From NCBI GenBank assembly GCA_019802505.1, contig JAFMOC010000387.1, positions 448,501 through 512,500 of the forward strand: a stretch of 64,000 bases of DNA. The letters run 5' to 3'. Of this stretch, positions 12,239 through 22,243 are shown piece by piece. Within the stretch, counting starts at the first letter, position 1, and every line of letters starts with the position of its first letter. The notes below the pieces were generated by a model. That model was not told the DNA's origin, ran no database searches, and saw only the letters and a list, made by a program, of their open reading frames with translations. Both the position numbers and the translations under genes were made by a program. The stretch is from Corydoras sp. C115 (taxonomy: Eukaryota > Chordata > Actinopteri > Siluriformes > Callichthyidae).

Positions 12239-12395
12239 TTTGTACTTCCAAGCTCTGCTTCCAAGCAGGGAGACAGAATTTTTTCGCCAGTAGCAGGAGT
12301 AAAGTTACCGTAATAACTGTATGTTGGCTGTAAAGAGCAGCTTCTCAGCTTTTAGATGCCGTCTGAATATTTTTGAAGGAGCAAACTGCCCTTCA
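12239..12395 (+). repeat. Direct repeat copy A
   Basis: About 145 bp, from TACTTCCAAGCTCTGCTTCC to GGAGCAAACTG, recurs at 12728-12872 with a few substitutions. A SINE fragment starts directly after this copy. Confidence 0.8.
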
Positions 12396-12520
12396 GGGAG
12401 GAAACCGGAGAACCTGGAGGAAACCCACTCGGACACGGGGAGAACATGGAAACTCCACCCAGATTTGGATTTGAACTGGGAATCATTAGCGCTGAAAGGT
12501 AAACGTACTAACCAAATTTC
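12396..12520 (-). repeat. DANA-like SINE fragment
   Basis: GGAGGAAACCGGAGAACC to GGGAATCATTAGCGCTGAAAG, the central part and start of the family on the minus strand. Confidence 0.75.
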
Positions 12521-12727
12521 ACTCTATTCATTTTATTCATTCACCATTGTAATTTTTTTACAATGTAATTTATTCCTAAATGTTTTCTTGGGGTGGGGCT
12601 AAAATGTCAACCCTTGTGTCAGGCCAACACCACTGTTCCTAACTTGTCTAGTTTTTTTTTTTTTTTTTTTAAAGCGACTAGCAACAAATCTAGTTACTTT
12701 TTCTGGTGCTATTGGAAACTTTAATAT

Positions 12728-12872
12728 ACTTCCAAGCTCTGCTTCCAAGCAGGGAGACAGAATTTTTTCGCCAGTAGCAGGAGTAAAGTTACCGTAATAA
12801 CTGTATGTTGGCTGTAAAGAGCAGCTTCTCAGCTTTTAGAAGCCGTCTAAATATTTCTGAAGGCGCAAACTG
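12728..12872 (+). repeat. Direct repeat copy B
   Basis: Second copy of the 12239-12395 repeat. It continues into sequence (CTGTCGCAAAGTTACGG) that copy A lacks because of the SINE fragment. Confidence 0.8.
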
Positions 12873-13385
12873 TCGCAAAGTTACGGTATTTCAAAGCAAA
12901 ACCTTGTTAAAACTGTCTCGTCTGTGACTGGCTTGTAAAACGGATTCATGCTTTTCTGCCAAAGCTCAGGTTCGTTTATTCAAATTTTTCAGCCAAGACC
13001 ATCATTTATTACAACTGAATGTGCTCTCCACTGCAGACAGACATATTTCATATGTTATTTAATTTTATCCAATATAACTAATATATGATCAAACAAAAAG
13101 AATGTAACAACAGTTTGAAAAGTGGATAAATACACTCATGAAAGTGCACTTTTTAAAGAGGACAGAGGGGGAATAAGGGATCTGGGCTAAAGCCCCTGAT
13201 GTTTCTAAACCCTAAAAACGCCCCTGGAGATTAATAATTCTCCCGAATATTTAACTTCATTCTCAACCCTGATTGACAATGTTTTGATATATACAGTTAT
13301 GAATAGGCAGGATCTTGCCTGTTTTAAGGTTAAGACTCAAACAAGAGGCCTTGGAAAACATTGAGATTACATTTAGGGCCCTTAT
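12873..13385. other. Intergenic, nothing recognised
   Basis: AT-rich with no recognisable coding or repeat structure. Confidence 0.45.
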
Positions 13386-13401
13386 TACCATTAAACCATT
13401 T

Positions 13402-13762
13402 ATCCATTATGTTTAGATTTATCCTCTACTAGTGTCGCGGGGGGGGGGGGGGGGTATTCCCCATGCCCATCCAGGAGAGGACGTTTCAGGCACTGGGCAG
13501 ATACACCCAGGACAGGGCGCCAATCTGTCGCTGGGCACACACTCACTTACACAGGCACACACACAATCACACTCTATATAGGGTAATTTGGAGAATTCAA
13601 TTGACCTTATGTTTTGGCCTGTGGGAGGAAACCGGAGAACCTGGAGGAAACCCACTTGGACACGAGGAGAACATGGAAACTCCACCCAGATTTGGATTCG
13701 AACTGGGAATCCCTAGTGCTGAGAGGTAAACGTGCTAACCACTAAGACACCGTGCCATCCTT
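13402..13762 (-). repeat. DANA-like SINE with 16-bp target-site duplication
   Basis: Nearly complete copy, from the tail and a long G-run at 13439-13454 to the head. Flanked by TACCATTAAACCATTT at 13386-13401 and 13763-13778. Confidence 0.9.
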
Positions 13763-13854
13763 TACCATTAAACCATTTTTCAAAAACAAGCTGCATCATC
13801 TGCACATTGACATCTCTTATTTTCTATTAAATAAATGAATCTCATGTAACTCTG

Positions 13855-14030
13855 GCTCATTATTCATTTTAAGGTCTAATAATTGAGTAGTTATGAAAAA
13901 GATAACTGGATTACTGGATCTTTAATTTAGAGCTTAATGCTGGATTTAAAGACACAGAGGAAGAAATATAGCTATATAAAATCTAAAAAATCCACAAAAT
14001 AAAACAAAATAACATATATCATAAAAACAT
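13855..14030. repeat. Diverged repeat, second copy of 3800-3990
   Basis: See the entry at 3800. Similarity is by eye over about 170 bp. Confidence 0.5.
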
Positions 14031-14274
14031 GCTTATGGAAGCCCAGAGTGGATGTGTTTTTATTTTTCTTTCCAGTATCCAAAACTGATCTCACTTTACC
14101 ATCATAAGCACTTAATTTATTATACAACTGTTGTTGTATAAGAAATAAATGTCATAAAACTGATCCCTATATATATGTCAGGTGTATTGACAGAACTGTC
14201 CTGCCACTTCTCCGGTCACTCAAAAATATGTATGATTACAACATAAGATTTGTTTGAAAAAAAAAAAAACATTA

Positions 14275-14640
14275 TTTATTTATTAATTTTTTATATAAAA
14301 GAAACAAAATGAAGGTAAATTCATCAATAGAATCAGAATAATATTGCATATGGTTATGTATATTTCTTCCCTTAACAAAGGCTGATTGGCTTTCATCAAT
14401 TCCATCCTTCATTCCTTCATTTAGACGCCCAGCAAAGGCCTGCTCTAAAATTTTATAATCAGTACATAACAAAGTTACAGGTCTACAGTTCTCCCAAAAA
14501 AGAACATCCATGTTAGGTTTTGGAATTACAGTGATTATCCCTTGTTTCATGGTATTAGAGAGATTCCCTATCGATTTACATTATAAGAAAGCTTTGTACA
14601 AATTATCTCTAATAGCTTTCCAAAAACAACCTATAGAATT
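14275..14640 (-). pseudogene. LINE reverse transcriptase fragment
   Basis: The minus frame reads QGIITVIPKPNMD, then CRPVTLLCTDYKILEQAFAGRLNE and SQSAFVKGRNI. These are reverse transcriptase motifs of the L1 group. Only the first third of the RT domain is present; the rest is absent and an A-rich stretch follows at the left end. Confidence 0.75.
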
Positions 14641-14912
14641 CCATTGTTAGTCAAAGGATTTCCCAAAGGACATTTTCAAAATTGTGTAATTTGTCTATTT
14701 TTATTGTTTTTTCTATACAATATTTATTTTATGTATTAATTACTTCAGTAAATTTCTTTATAGTGTTCAAAAAAAGAATAATTAAATTAATACAAGTTGC
14801 AATAAATGTCAAATATGTCTCTATTAATTTGACTCAGATCCATTTATGTTCAATTTAGTTCAATTAGTTCAATTTATTTCTATGCTCTTGTTAGGATAAA
14901 TTTACATAGAAC
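14641..14912. other. Intergenic, AT-rich
   Basis: Nothing recognised. Confidence 0.4.
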
Positions 14913-14924
14913 GACCTTCATTAA

Positions 14925-15268
14925 GGCGGCTTAGTGGTTAGCACATTCGCCTCTCAGCGCTAGGGATTTCCGGTTCGAATCCCCATCTGGGTGGAGTTTC
15001 CATGTTCTCCCCGTGTCCGTGTGGGTTTCCTCCGGGTTCTCCGGTTTCCTCCCACAGTCCAAAAACATGGATCAAGTTAATTGAGTTCTCTAAATTGCCC
15101 AATATAGAGTGTGTTTGAATGTGTGAGTGTGTACCCAGCGATGGATTGGCGCCCTGTCCTGGGTCTATCTGCCCAGCGCCCGAGACGCTCTCCCCTGGAT
15201 GGGCATGGGGAACCCCACCGCGACCCTAATAGAGGATAAAGTGGGAGATAATGAATGAATGAATGAAT
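14925..15268 (+). repeat. DANA-like SINE with 12-bp target-site duplication
   Basis: Head GGCGGCTTAGTGGTTAGCAC through the (GAAT)n tail. Flanked by GACCTTCATTAA at 14913-14924 and 15269-15280. The tandem duplication unit starts inside it at 15182. Confidence 0.9.
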
Positions 15269-15430
15269 GACCTTCATTAATATTTAGTCAATTGTGCGTT
15301 GATCTCTAATTTTAATCTCCAGTGTATATCTGGAGATATACAATCTAAATATAATATATAATCTATATAATCTGGAAATCTGCAATTTTAAATAAAGTAT
15401 TCTGATTCTGATATATGTATACAAGAAACC

Positions 15431-15992
15431 TGTCACGCTTGGGGCGCGCTGTCCGGAAGATGGTAGCGCAGCGCGGTGCGGTGTAGATATAGTTAGTGAG
15501 CCAGGGGACCAGGTAAGCGAACCAAAAGCACTTTATTTGCTTTGCACAGCGGGAACGCCGCTGAAGGTGCGGAGAGCAAAACACATAAACAAAACGGCAC
15601 AGCGGGGACGCCGCTGAGGGTTCGGCGGGGATGCCGCTGAGGGTATGGCGAGACGTGCTGAGAACCAAAATACAAATGAACAGAGCAAACAGCGGAAAAG
15701 CCACTGAATGCACGGCGAGATGAGCCGAGAGCAAAATACAGGAATGAATACCTAACTACACCGTACACCCGACGTGGCACTTGAGCGTCTGCACACTAAC
15801 GTGTATACTCTGTAATGCTGACCTGCTGACTCACCGCGCATGCGTGCTTCAAGTGCAGTCAGCAGGTCGCATGTGATCAGGTAGGACCCAATCCCCGCTC
15901 AAGGGGATGGGCCCTACCTACGGAAGCCCTAAACGGCCAACACCCGACACACGGGAGACAGGGGGGAGTGGCCCAACCCTCCCAACCTGACA
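15431..15992 (-). mobile_element. Solo LTR, family shared with 61897-62391
   Basis: 562 bp starting TGTCACGC and ending CCTGACA, the TG...CA boundary of an LTR. A reverse-strand AATAAA (ACTTTATTTGC near 15530) suggests minus orientation. The copy at 61897 has a polypurine tract and interior at its right, which supports that reading. Flanks AAACC and AAACA agree at 4 of 5 bases. No interior is attached here. Confidence 0.7.
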
Positions 15993-16089
15993 AAACACAT
16001 CGTCTAACTTCCACGAATTTCCACAATCCCTACTAATCTGAGCTACACTGTACTACTAGCAGAATGTACAGCTAAGGCACAACTCGCAA

Positions 16090-16300
16090 ATACTGTAGCA
16101 TGTATTCATACTCTAGCATGTGCGATTGCGTGTACTAAACCGTGTACCCCGTACCGTGACTGTTCGGTACAAATACATGTACCATTACAGCCCTAAATGT
16201 ATAGGTGTATATGTTTAATATGTGATTTGCTGCAACTAACGATTAATTTGATAATTGATTAATCGGCCGATTATTTTTTCGATTAATCGATGAATCGGAT
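16090..16300. repeat. hAT-like terminal sequences
   Basis: TACCGTGACTGTTCGGTACA followed by TTACAGCCCTAA, then CTGCAACTAACGATTAAT and AATCGATGAATCG. Such TAGGGCTG-type ends are common in fish hAT elements. Boundaries are not defined. Copy 2 lies at 17673-17883. Confidence 0.4.
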
Positions 16301-16319
16301 AAATATAAAAAAAAATTTC

Positions 16320-16450
16320 CATGTCTTTGCATTTACATTTAATCATTTAAAAGACACTTTTATCCAAAGCTACTTACAAATGAGAACATTACATGTCAGT
16401 AGTTATGAAGAAAACCAACTACACTGTACAATTATTAAGCAGGTCAATAA
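16320..16450 (-). repeat. L2/SINE tail fragment
   Basis: TTACATTTAATCATTTAAAAG...CTTTTATCCAAAGC is the reverse of the tail shared by the L2 at 1750 and the SINE at 21135. Confidence 0.6.
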
Positions 16451-16752
16451 ATGTCTGGTTATATTTACAGTATGAGTTTAAGGCATCCAAGTAGCCCAAA
16501 GAGCAATTAAACACAAATCTCACACACACACTGACAATATGTAGCATAGTGTGAAAAAAAAAACTAAATTACACAAATTTGAGTCACTCTAATATGTTAC
16601 TTAATTCTCCTTTAAATGCAACTAATTCAACCTCAGTCCCATAGTGTGCAGTGTCTTCACTCATATTTTATCAAATAATTAAAATGTGAAGCTTGATCAT
16701 TAATTAGCACCTTTGTGTACAAGTTGTATGTACAGTATTTATAAAAGCATAT

Positions 16753-16764
16753 AAATACTGTACA
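16753..16764. repeat. 12-bp inverted filler at the duplication junction
   Basis: AAATACTGTACA separates the two copies. It is the reverse complement of TGTACAGTATTT a few bases upstream (16731-16742), leaving a short palindrome around the junction. Confidence 0.8.
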
Positions 16765-18335
16765 GAGACGCTCTCCCCTGGATGGGCATGGGGAACCCCA
16801 CCGCGACCCTAATAGAGGATAAAGTGGGAGATAATGAATGAATGAATGAATGACCTTCATTAATATTTAGTCAATTGTGCGTTGATCTCTAATTTTAATC
16901 TCCAGTGTATATCTGGAGATATACAATCTAAATATAATATATAATCTATATAATCTGGAAATCTGCAATTTTAAATAAAGTATTCTGATTCTGATATATG
17001 TATACAAGAAACCTGTCACGCTTGGGGCGCGCTGTCCGGAAGATGGTAGCGCAGCGCGGTGCGGTGTAGATATAGTTAGTGAGCCAGGGGACCAGGTAAG
17101 CGAACCAAAAGCACTTTATTTGCTTTGCACAGCGGGAACGCCGCTGAAGGTGCGGAGAGCAAAACACATAAACAAAACGGCACAGCGGGGACGCCGCTGA
17201 GGGTTCGGCGGGGATGCCGCTGAGGGTATGGCGAGACGTGCTGAGAACCAAAATACAAATGAACAGAGCAAACAGCGGAAAAGCCACTGAATGCACGGCG
17301 AGATGAGCCGAGAGCAAAATACAGGAATGAATACCTAACTACACCGTACACCCGACGTGGCACTTGAGCGTCTGCACACTAACGTGTATACTCTGTAATG
17401 CTGACCTGCTGACTCACCGCGCATGCGTGCTTCAAGTGCAGTCAGCAGGTCGCATGTGATCAGGTAGGACCCAATCCCCGCTCAAGGGGATGGGCCCTAC
17501 CTACGGAAGCCCTAAACGGCCAACACCCGACACACGGGAGACAGGGGGGAGTGGCCCAACCCTCCCAACCTGACAAAACACATCGTCTAACTTCCACGAA
17601 TTTCCACAATCCCTACTAATCTGAGCTACACTGTACTACTAGCAGAATGTACAGCTAAGGCACAACTCGCAAATACTGTAGCATGTATTCATACTCTAGC
17701 ATGTGCGATTGCGTGTACTAAACCGTGTACCCCGTACCGTGACTGTTCGGTACAAATACATGTACCATTACAGCCCTAAATGTATAGGTGTATATGTTTA
17801 ATATGTGATTTGCTGCAACTAACGATTAATTTGATAATTGATTAATCGGCCGATTATTTTTTCGATTAATCGATGAATCGGATAAATATAAAAAAAAATT
17901 TCCATGTCTTTGCATTTACATTTAATCATTTAAAAGACACTTTTATCCAAAGCTACTTACAAATGAGAACATTACATGTCAGTAGTTATGAAGAAAACCA
18001 ACTACACTGTACAATTATTAAGCAGGTCAATAAATGTCTGGTTATATTTACAGTATGAGTTTAAGGCATCCAAGTAGCCCAAAGAGCAATTAAACACAAA
18101 TCTCACACACACACTGACAATATGTAGCATAGTGTGAAAAAAAAAACTAAATTACACAAATTTGAGTCACTCTAATATGTTACTTAATTCTCCTTTAAAT
18201 GCAACTAATTCAACCTCAGTCCCATAGTGTGCAGTGTCTTCACTCATATTTTATCAAATAATTAAAATGTGAAGCTTGATCATTAATTAGCACCTTTGTG
18301 TACAAGTTGTATGTACAGTATTTATAAAAGCATAT
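16765..18335. repeat. Tandem duplication, copy 2
   Basis: Direct copy of 15182-16752. After 18335 the sequence departs into TTAAACACTTATTAAG, presumably the original right flank. Confidence 0.95.
17014..17575 (-). mobile_element. Solo LTR (duplicated copy)
   Basis: Same LTR as 15431-15992, carried along by the tandem duplication rather than inserted independently. Confidence 0.7.
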
Positions 18336-19609
18336 TTAAACACTTATTAAGCTGTTTGGGGGGGGGGGGGGGGTTCAGTACAATTATTCTATAATATAGT
18401 TATATATAGTTATATATAGTATGTTTAAGTGTTTAAACATACTATTATAGTATGCTTAATTCCAAATACTGTCTGTTCTGTAGCCTATTGGGAAAAAAAA
18501 ACAAATGAACTAATTAACAACCAGCTATTGAAAAGAAATAAATGAAAAAATTAGCCAATGAACAAAAAAACAGACTTTTGTAAACAGACTTGTGCTTTAA
18601 ACTTGCAGCGCATGCGCAGTGTCCCAGTGCCGGAACATTTAATGATCCAATGAAGGTCATTTAAAAACCATGACATTTCCTCACTTTAAAAAAACCCGGG
18701 ACAGGACGTGAAATACGGATATGTCCCGGGAACTGCGGACGTATTCTTATAACGGACGTACTCCGTTATCACGTATCATCATATATCATCTCCATGCAGC
18801 TCAGTTCATGTTCGCAGAGCTTGAGAGTTAGCTCCTCGGTGAGGTGGAATCGCCAGGTGAAGCTCCCGCAGTTTGGATTTAAACGAAAGCTTGTTTTCAG
18901 CGTTGGCTGTGTCTCCTTTGTACGATTTATCAACTTGTTTTGCAGACTCATTCTGTTCAACCCGCTATTTGTTTCCAGCGTTATTGAAGCGCTGCAGGTG
19001 ACGGAAGCGGTTACGACATCGCGAGTAACGCGGAAATAGTGCAACCCAACGAATCGATAATAGAAATTCATTATCGATACTTTGGATAATCGATTTTTAT
19101 CGATTTTATCGATTCGTTGTTGCAGCCCTAATGTAATCGTTAGGGATGCTGAAAAAAATTGATTCTTCAAAGGATCGTGATTGCTAGCCCTGGCGATCTG
19201 AATCAATTCAAAATGCCCAAAAATCGAAAAAATGCGTTTTAGTTTTATTTTTTTGCCGCTCCAACTCCTGAGCGTACTGTATATCACATTACGTATCCAC
19301 GCAAGCTTGATAGCCAGCTCCCGTTGTTTGAATGGAGTCCGCTAATGGAGCAGGGGAAGAGCGCGATTCGACCCACCCATCATCGTTAAAAGCCAGAGTT
19401 TGGGCACACTTGTCCATGAAAGAAACTTGTCTACAATGTCCATGAAAGAGAGAGCTCGACATGAGCAAAACTGTTTGCAAGGAGTGTAAAATGAAATTGA
19501 GGTACTTTGGAAATACAACAAATGCGCGAGCCCATTTTGCATGACATTATCTTGAGCTAAAAGAAGTTGAAAAGTTGAAAATATATTTAATATTTAAGAT
19601 TAAGTTTTG
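18336..19609. repeat. Repeat debris with hAT-like end
   Basis: Contains a G-run at 18358-18373, an NRF1-like GCGCATGCGC near 18609, and ATCGATTCGTTGTTGCAGCCCTAA near 19105-19130 of hAT-end type. Open frames on both strands show no recognised domain. Confidence 0.4.
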
Positions 19610-19868
19610 GGTGGCTTACTGGTTAGCACATTCGCCTCTCAGCGCTAGGGATTCCCGGTTCAAATCCCAATCTGGGTGGAGTTTCCATGTTCTCCCTTTG
19701 TCTGCGTGGGGTTCCGTCAGGTTCTCCGGTTTCCTCCAACAGTCCGAAAACTTTGGTCAAGTTCAAGTGAATTCTTTAAATTACCCCATATAGAGTGTGT
19801 TTGTGTGTGTGTCTGTGTGAGTGAGTGTGTACCCATCGATTGATTGGCGCCCTGTCGTGGGTGTATAT
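19610..19868 (+). repeat. DANA-like SINE, 3' truncated
   Basis: GGTGGCTTACTGGTTAGCAC through GGCGCCCTGTCGTGGGTGTAT; the tail is missing. Confidence 0.85.
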
Positions 19869-20219
19869 AGTGACCTCAAAAATCGGAATTGAATTGAATT
19901 GACAGATTATTGACAGATTATTAGCATAAAGTGGTTTAAGAAATTATATAATACATTTAACATATATTTAACTTTCACACAGTTCTTACATATAAACGTT
20001 TATTATATTAGGAAATTTAATGGTTTATATTATTATTCATTATAAATAGCTTTATAAATGTAATTGATTCACATATAAACGATGGTAAATGTAATATTGT
20101 ATAAAGCTGCGCTGTAAAAGAACACAGTACAAAGTAAGTGTTCTGGCGGAAACAGCGACCTCTGGAGACAGAGTTAAGCATTACACTGAGTGAAATCGAA
20201 AATAAAATCAGATCAAAAG
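19869..20219. other. Intergenic, nothing recognised
   Basis: AT-rich; no repeat or coding signal. Confidence 0.4.
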
Positions 20220-20270
20220 CCATTTTGGTCGAGTGTATTGAACAACAGGACTCCAGAAGAAGAAATCGCT
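20220..20270 (+). other. Possible 5' UTR exon of the NLR gene
   Basis: AAATCGCT followed by GTAAGAATC at 20271 is a good splice donor about 1.9 kb upstream of the 3' splice site at 22148. The left limit is arbitrary. No transcript evidence. Confidence 0.25.
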
Positions 20271-20380
20271 GTAAGAATCTTAATCTTAATGTGTAGATTA
20301 TATAAGATTATATTGTAATAACAGTTTATAATCAGACATGATTGTTATATTCTGTATTATAGATATAGTAGTATGATATA

Positions 20381-20713
20381 ATAGGGCGGTACGGTGGCTA
20401 AGTGGTTAGCACGTTCGCCTCTCAGCACTAGGGATTCCCGATTCGAATCTCCATCTGGGTGGAGTTTCCATGTTCTCCCTGTGTCCGCGTGGGTTTCCTC
20501 TGGGTTGTCCGGTTTCCTCCCACAGTCCAAAAACATAAATCAAGTCAATTGAGTTCTCCAAATTGCCCCATATATAGTGTGTCTGTGTGAGTGAGTGTGT
20601 GCCCAGCGACAGATTGGTGCCCTGTCCTGGGTGTATCTGCCCAGTGCCCGAAACGTTCTCCCCTGGATGGGCATGGGGAACCCCCCGCGATAAAGCGGAA
20701 GATAATGCATGGA
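20381..20713 (+). repeat. DANA-like SINE with 12-bp target-site duplication
   Basis: Near-complete copy flanked by TAGTATGATATA at 20369-20380 and 20714-20725. Confidence 0.9.
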
Positions 20714-20725
20714 TAGTATGATATA

Positions 20726-21134
20726 TATTTGGGTGAAGCTCGAGCGCTGGAAGTTTTAATTATAACATAATAATAAAAAGGTTTTGAAATAACACATTAA
20801 ACGTAAAGTATGGTTAAAAACCACAAAACACTATTCATACTCAGAATAGTGACGTCACAGAGAACCTAAAAACATGGCTTAGCATCAGAAGTTTAGAAAT
20901 GTGTGATATTACTTATAAAAGCTGATCGTAACCCAGATAAAGGCTTCAGCCTGCAGATAAATGTTTAAAGAAGAGAAAAATTATGTGTAAATTTTCTGTA
21001 AAGCATGGAGGAATAGTGTGTGTACATTTTGGATGGAGGTTAGGAACCTTACAGGAGAGAATTAAATGATGGATCTGTTATGATCTGTTTGAGAATCATT
21101 CATTAATATCCACAGCATTTGTAACCTATTATTT
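20726..21134. other. Upstream region of the NLR gene, nothing recognised
   Basis: AT-rich with no repeat recognised. Confidence 0.4.
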
Positions 21135-21330
21135 AGTTAGCTCAGTGGTTAGGGCATTGGGCTATCAATCTGAAGGTTGGGGGTTCAAATCCCAGGTCCA
21201 CTGAAGTTACCAGTGTGGGTCCTTGAGCAAGACCCTTAACCCTCATTGCTCCAGGGATGTTGTGATTAACCCTGTGCTCACCTTGTAAGTCTCTTTGGAT
21301 AAAAGCGTCTGCTAAATGACCCAATTTATT
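21135..21330 (+). repeat. tRNA-derived SINE with L2-like tail
   Basis: The head TTAGCTCAGTGGTTAGGGC is a polymerase III A-box-like tRNA region. GGTTCAAATCC (21182-21192) is a B-box. The 3' end CTCTTTGGATAAAAGCGTC matches the L2-type tail at 2750-2798, so L2 machinery probably mobilised it. A (TTTA)n tail follows. Confidence 0.85.
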
Positions 21331-21857
21331 TATTTATTTATTTTATTTTATTTAATAAAATTTGTTTAAAACGTCATTAACATTATTTTTAATTTACTAG
21401 CTCTATAAAAAAAAATAAAAATATGTAAACATGACCTGGTGTTGATGCTATAAAATACCAAATGGTTAAAACTGAAATTAAATGATTGTAAACAATATAA
21501 ATTGTATAGGCACCTATTAGAACACTGAGGTGTTAAACATACAGCTTTAATGATATCGTATTCTTAGTTCTTTTGGTTATTTTTTGTAGTTATGACAAAT
21601 TTAACTTTTCTGGAAAAGCTTTCTACAAGATTATGTTATATGTCTTTAAGCATTTGCCCCTTTATCTACCTGGTGGTGGACATGAACCTAACTTTTCGGT
21701 TCTGGTTTGATTTTGTGATGTGGTTGAGGTCAGAGCTCTGTGTGAACCAATCAAGCTCTTTCACACCAAACTCACCATACTGTATCTTTATGCACTTTGC
21801 TGGAAATAGAAAATAGCTTTCACTAAATTGTATAAAGTAAAGAGTTATTAGGATGTG

Positions 21858-22030
21858 TTATCTCAGAGGTCATGTTGTTGGTCTATCAATCTGAAATTTG
21901 GGGGTTTAACCACATAGTCTACAATAATGTCGTTTAAAGCCCTTAACCCTTATTCCTCCAGGGCTTCTGTATCATGGCTGTCCAGCCATAAAATCAGGAC
22001 ACTTTCAAGTTACTTTAAATAAAAATATCG
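21858..22030 (+). repeat. Degenerate SINE of the same family as 21135
   Basis: CTATCAATCTGAAATTTGGGGGTTTAACC, CCCTTAACCCTTATTCCTCCAGGG and a worn tail. Confidence 0.6.
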
Positions 22031-22148
22031 GGCAATGGGACTGAATAAAGTGCCTTAAATCAGTGATTATGTAGTTTGTCCTGATACCTCGTCCATATAA
22101 ATCACCTTGGTTTAATCTGTGAGGATTACAATTAATTGTGTGTTTCAG

Positions 22149-22243
22149 GTTTACGGCTGATATGAAGAATTATTAACTGTATGAGGAAACATGGCCACCA
22201 ATGAGAGTCTCTCTGAACCTGAGGACTTAAAGATGAACCAAAG
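22149..22243 (+). CDS. NLR exon 1, start codon
   Basis: A splice acceptor (TGTTTCAG) precedes 22149, so an upstream untranslated exon is expected. The ATG at 22191 opens MATNESLSEPEDLKMNQ, an acidic start peptide of the kind seen in fish NLRs. Donor AAAG/GTAAG. Earlier ATGs in the exon (near 22161 and 22181) meet stops. Confidence 0.75.

Larger units (their letters stand above)
15182..16752. repeat. Tandem duplication, copy 1
   Basis: A 1,571-bp unit repeated at 16765-18335. Every landmark checked is offset by exactly 1,583 bases, so the copies differ by no net indel. The unit holds the SINE 3' end, a solo LTR, hAT-like ends and a SINE/L2 tail fragment. No gene. Confidence 0.95.

Noticed and set aside
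15363..15780. Cys/Ala-rich minus-strand frames, repeated at 16946-17363
   Set aside because: They are LTR sequence and its tandem copy. Repetition comes from the duplication, not from coding constraint.
18769..19287. 172-aa minus-strand frame
   Set aside because: Spans hAT-like debris with no domain; the composition changes within the frame.
21135..21205. Functional tRNA gene
   Set aside because: The A-box and B-box resemble a tRNA, but no proper acceptor stem closes and the L2-like tail shows it is a SINE.
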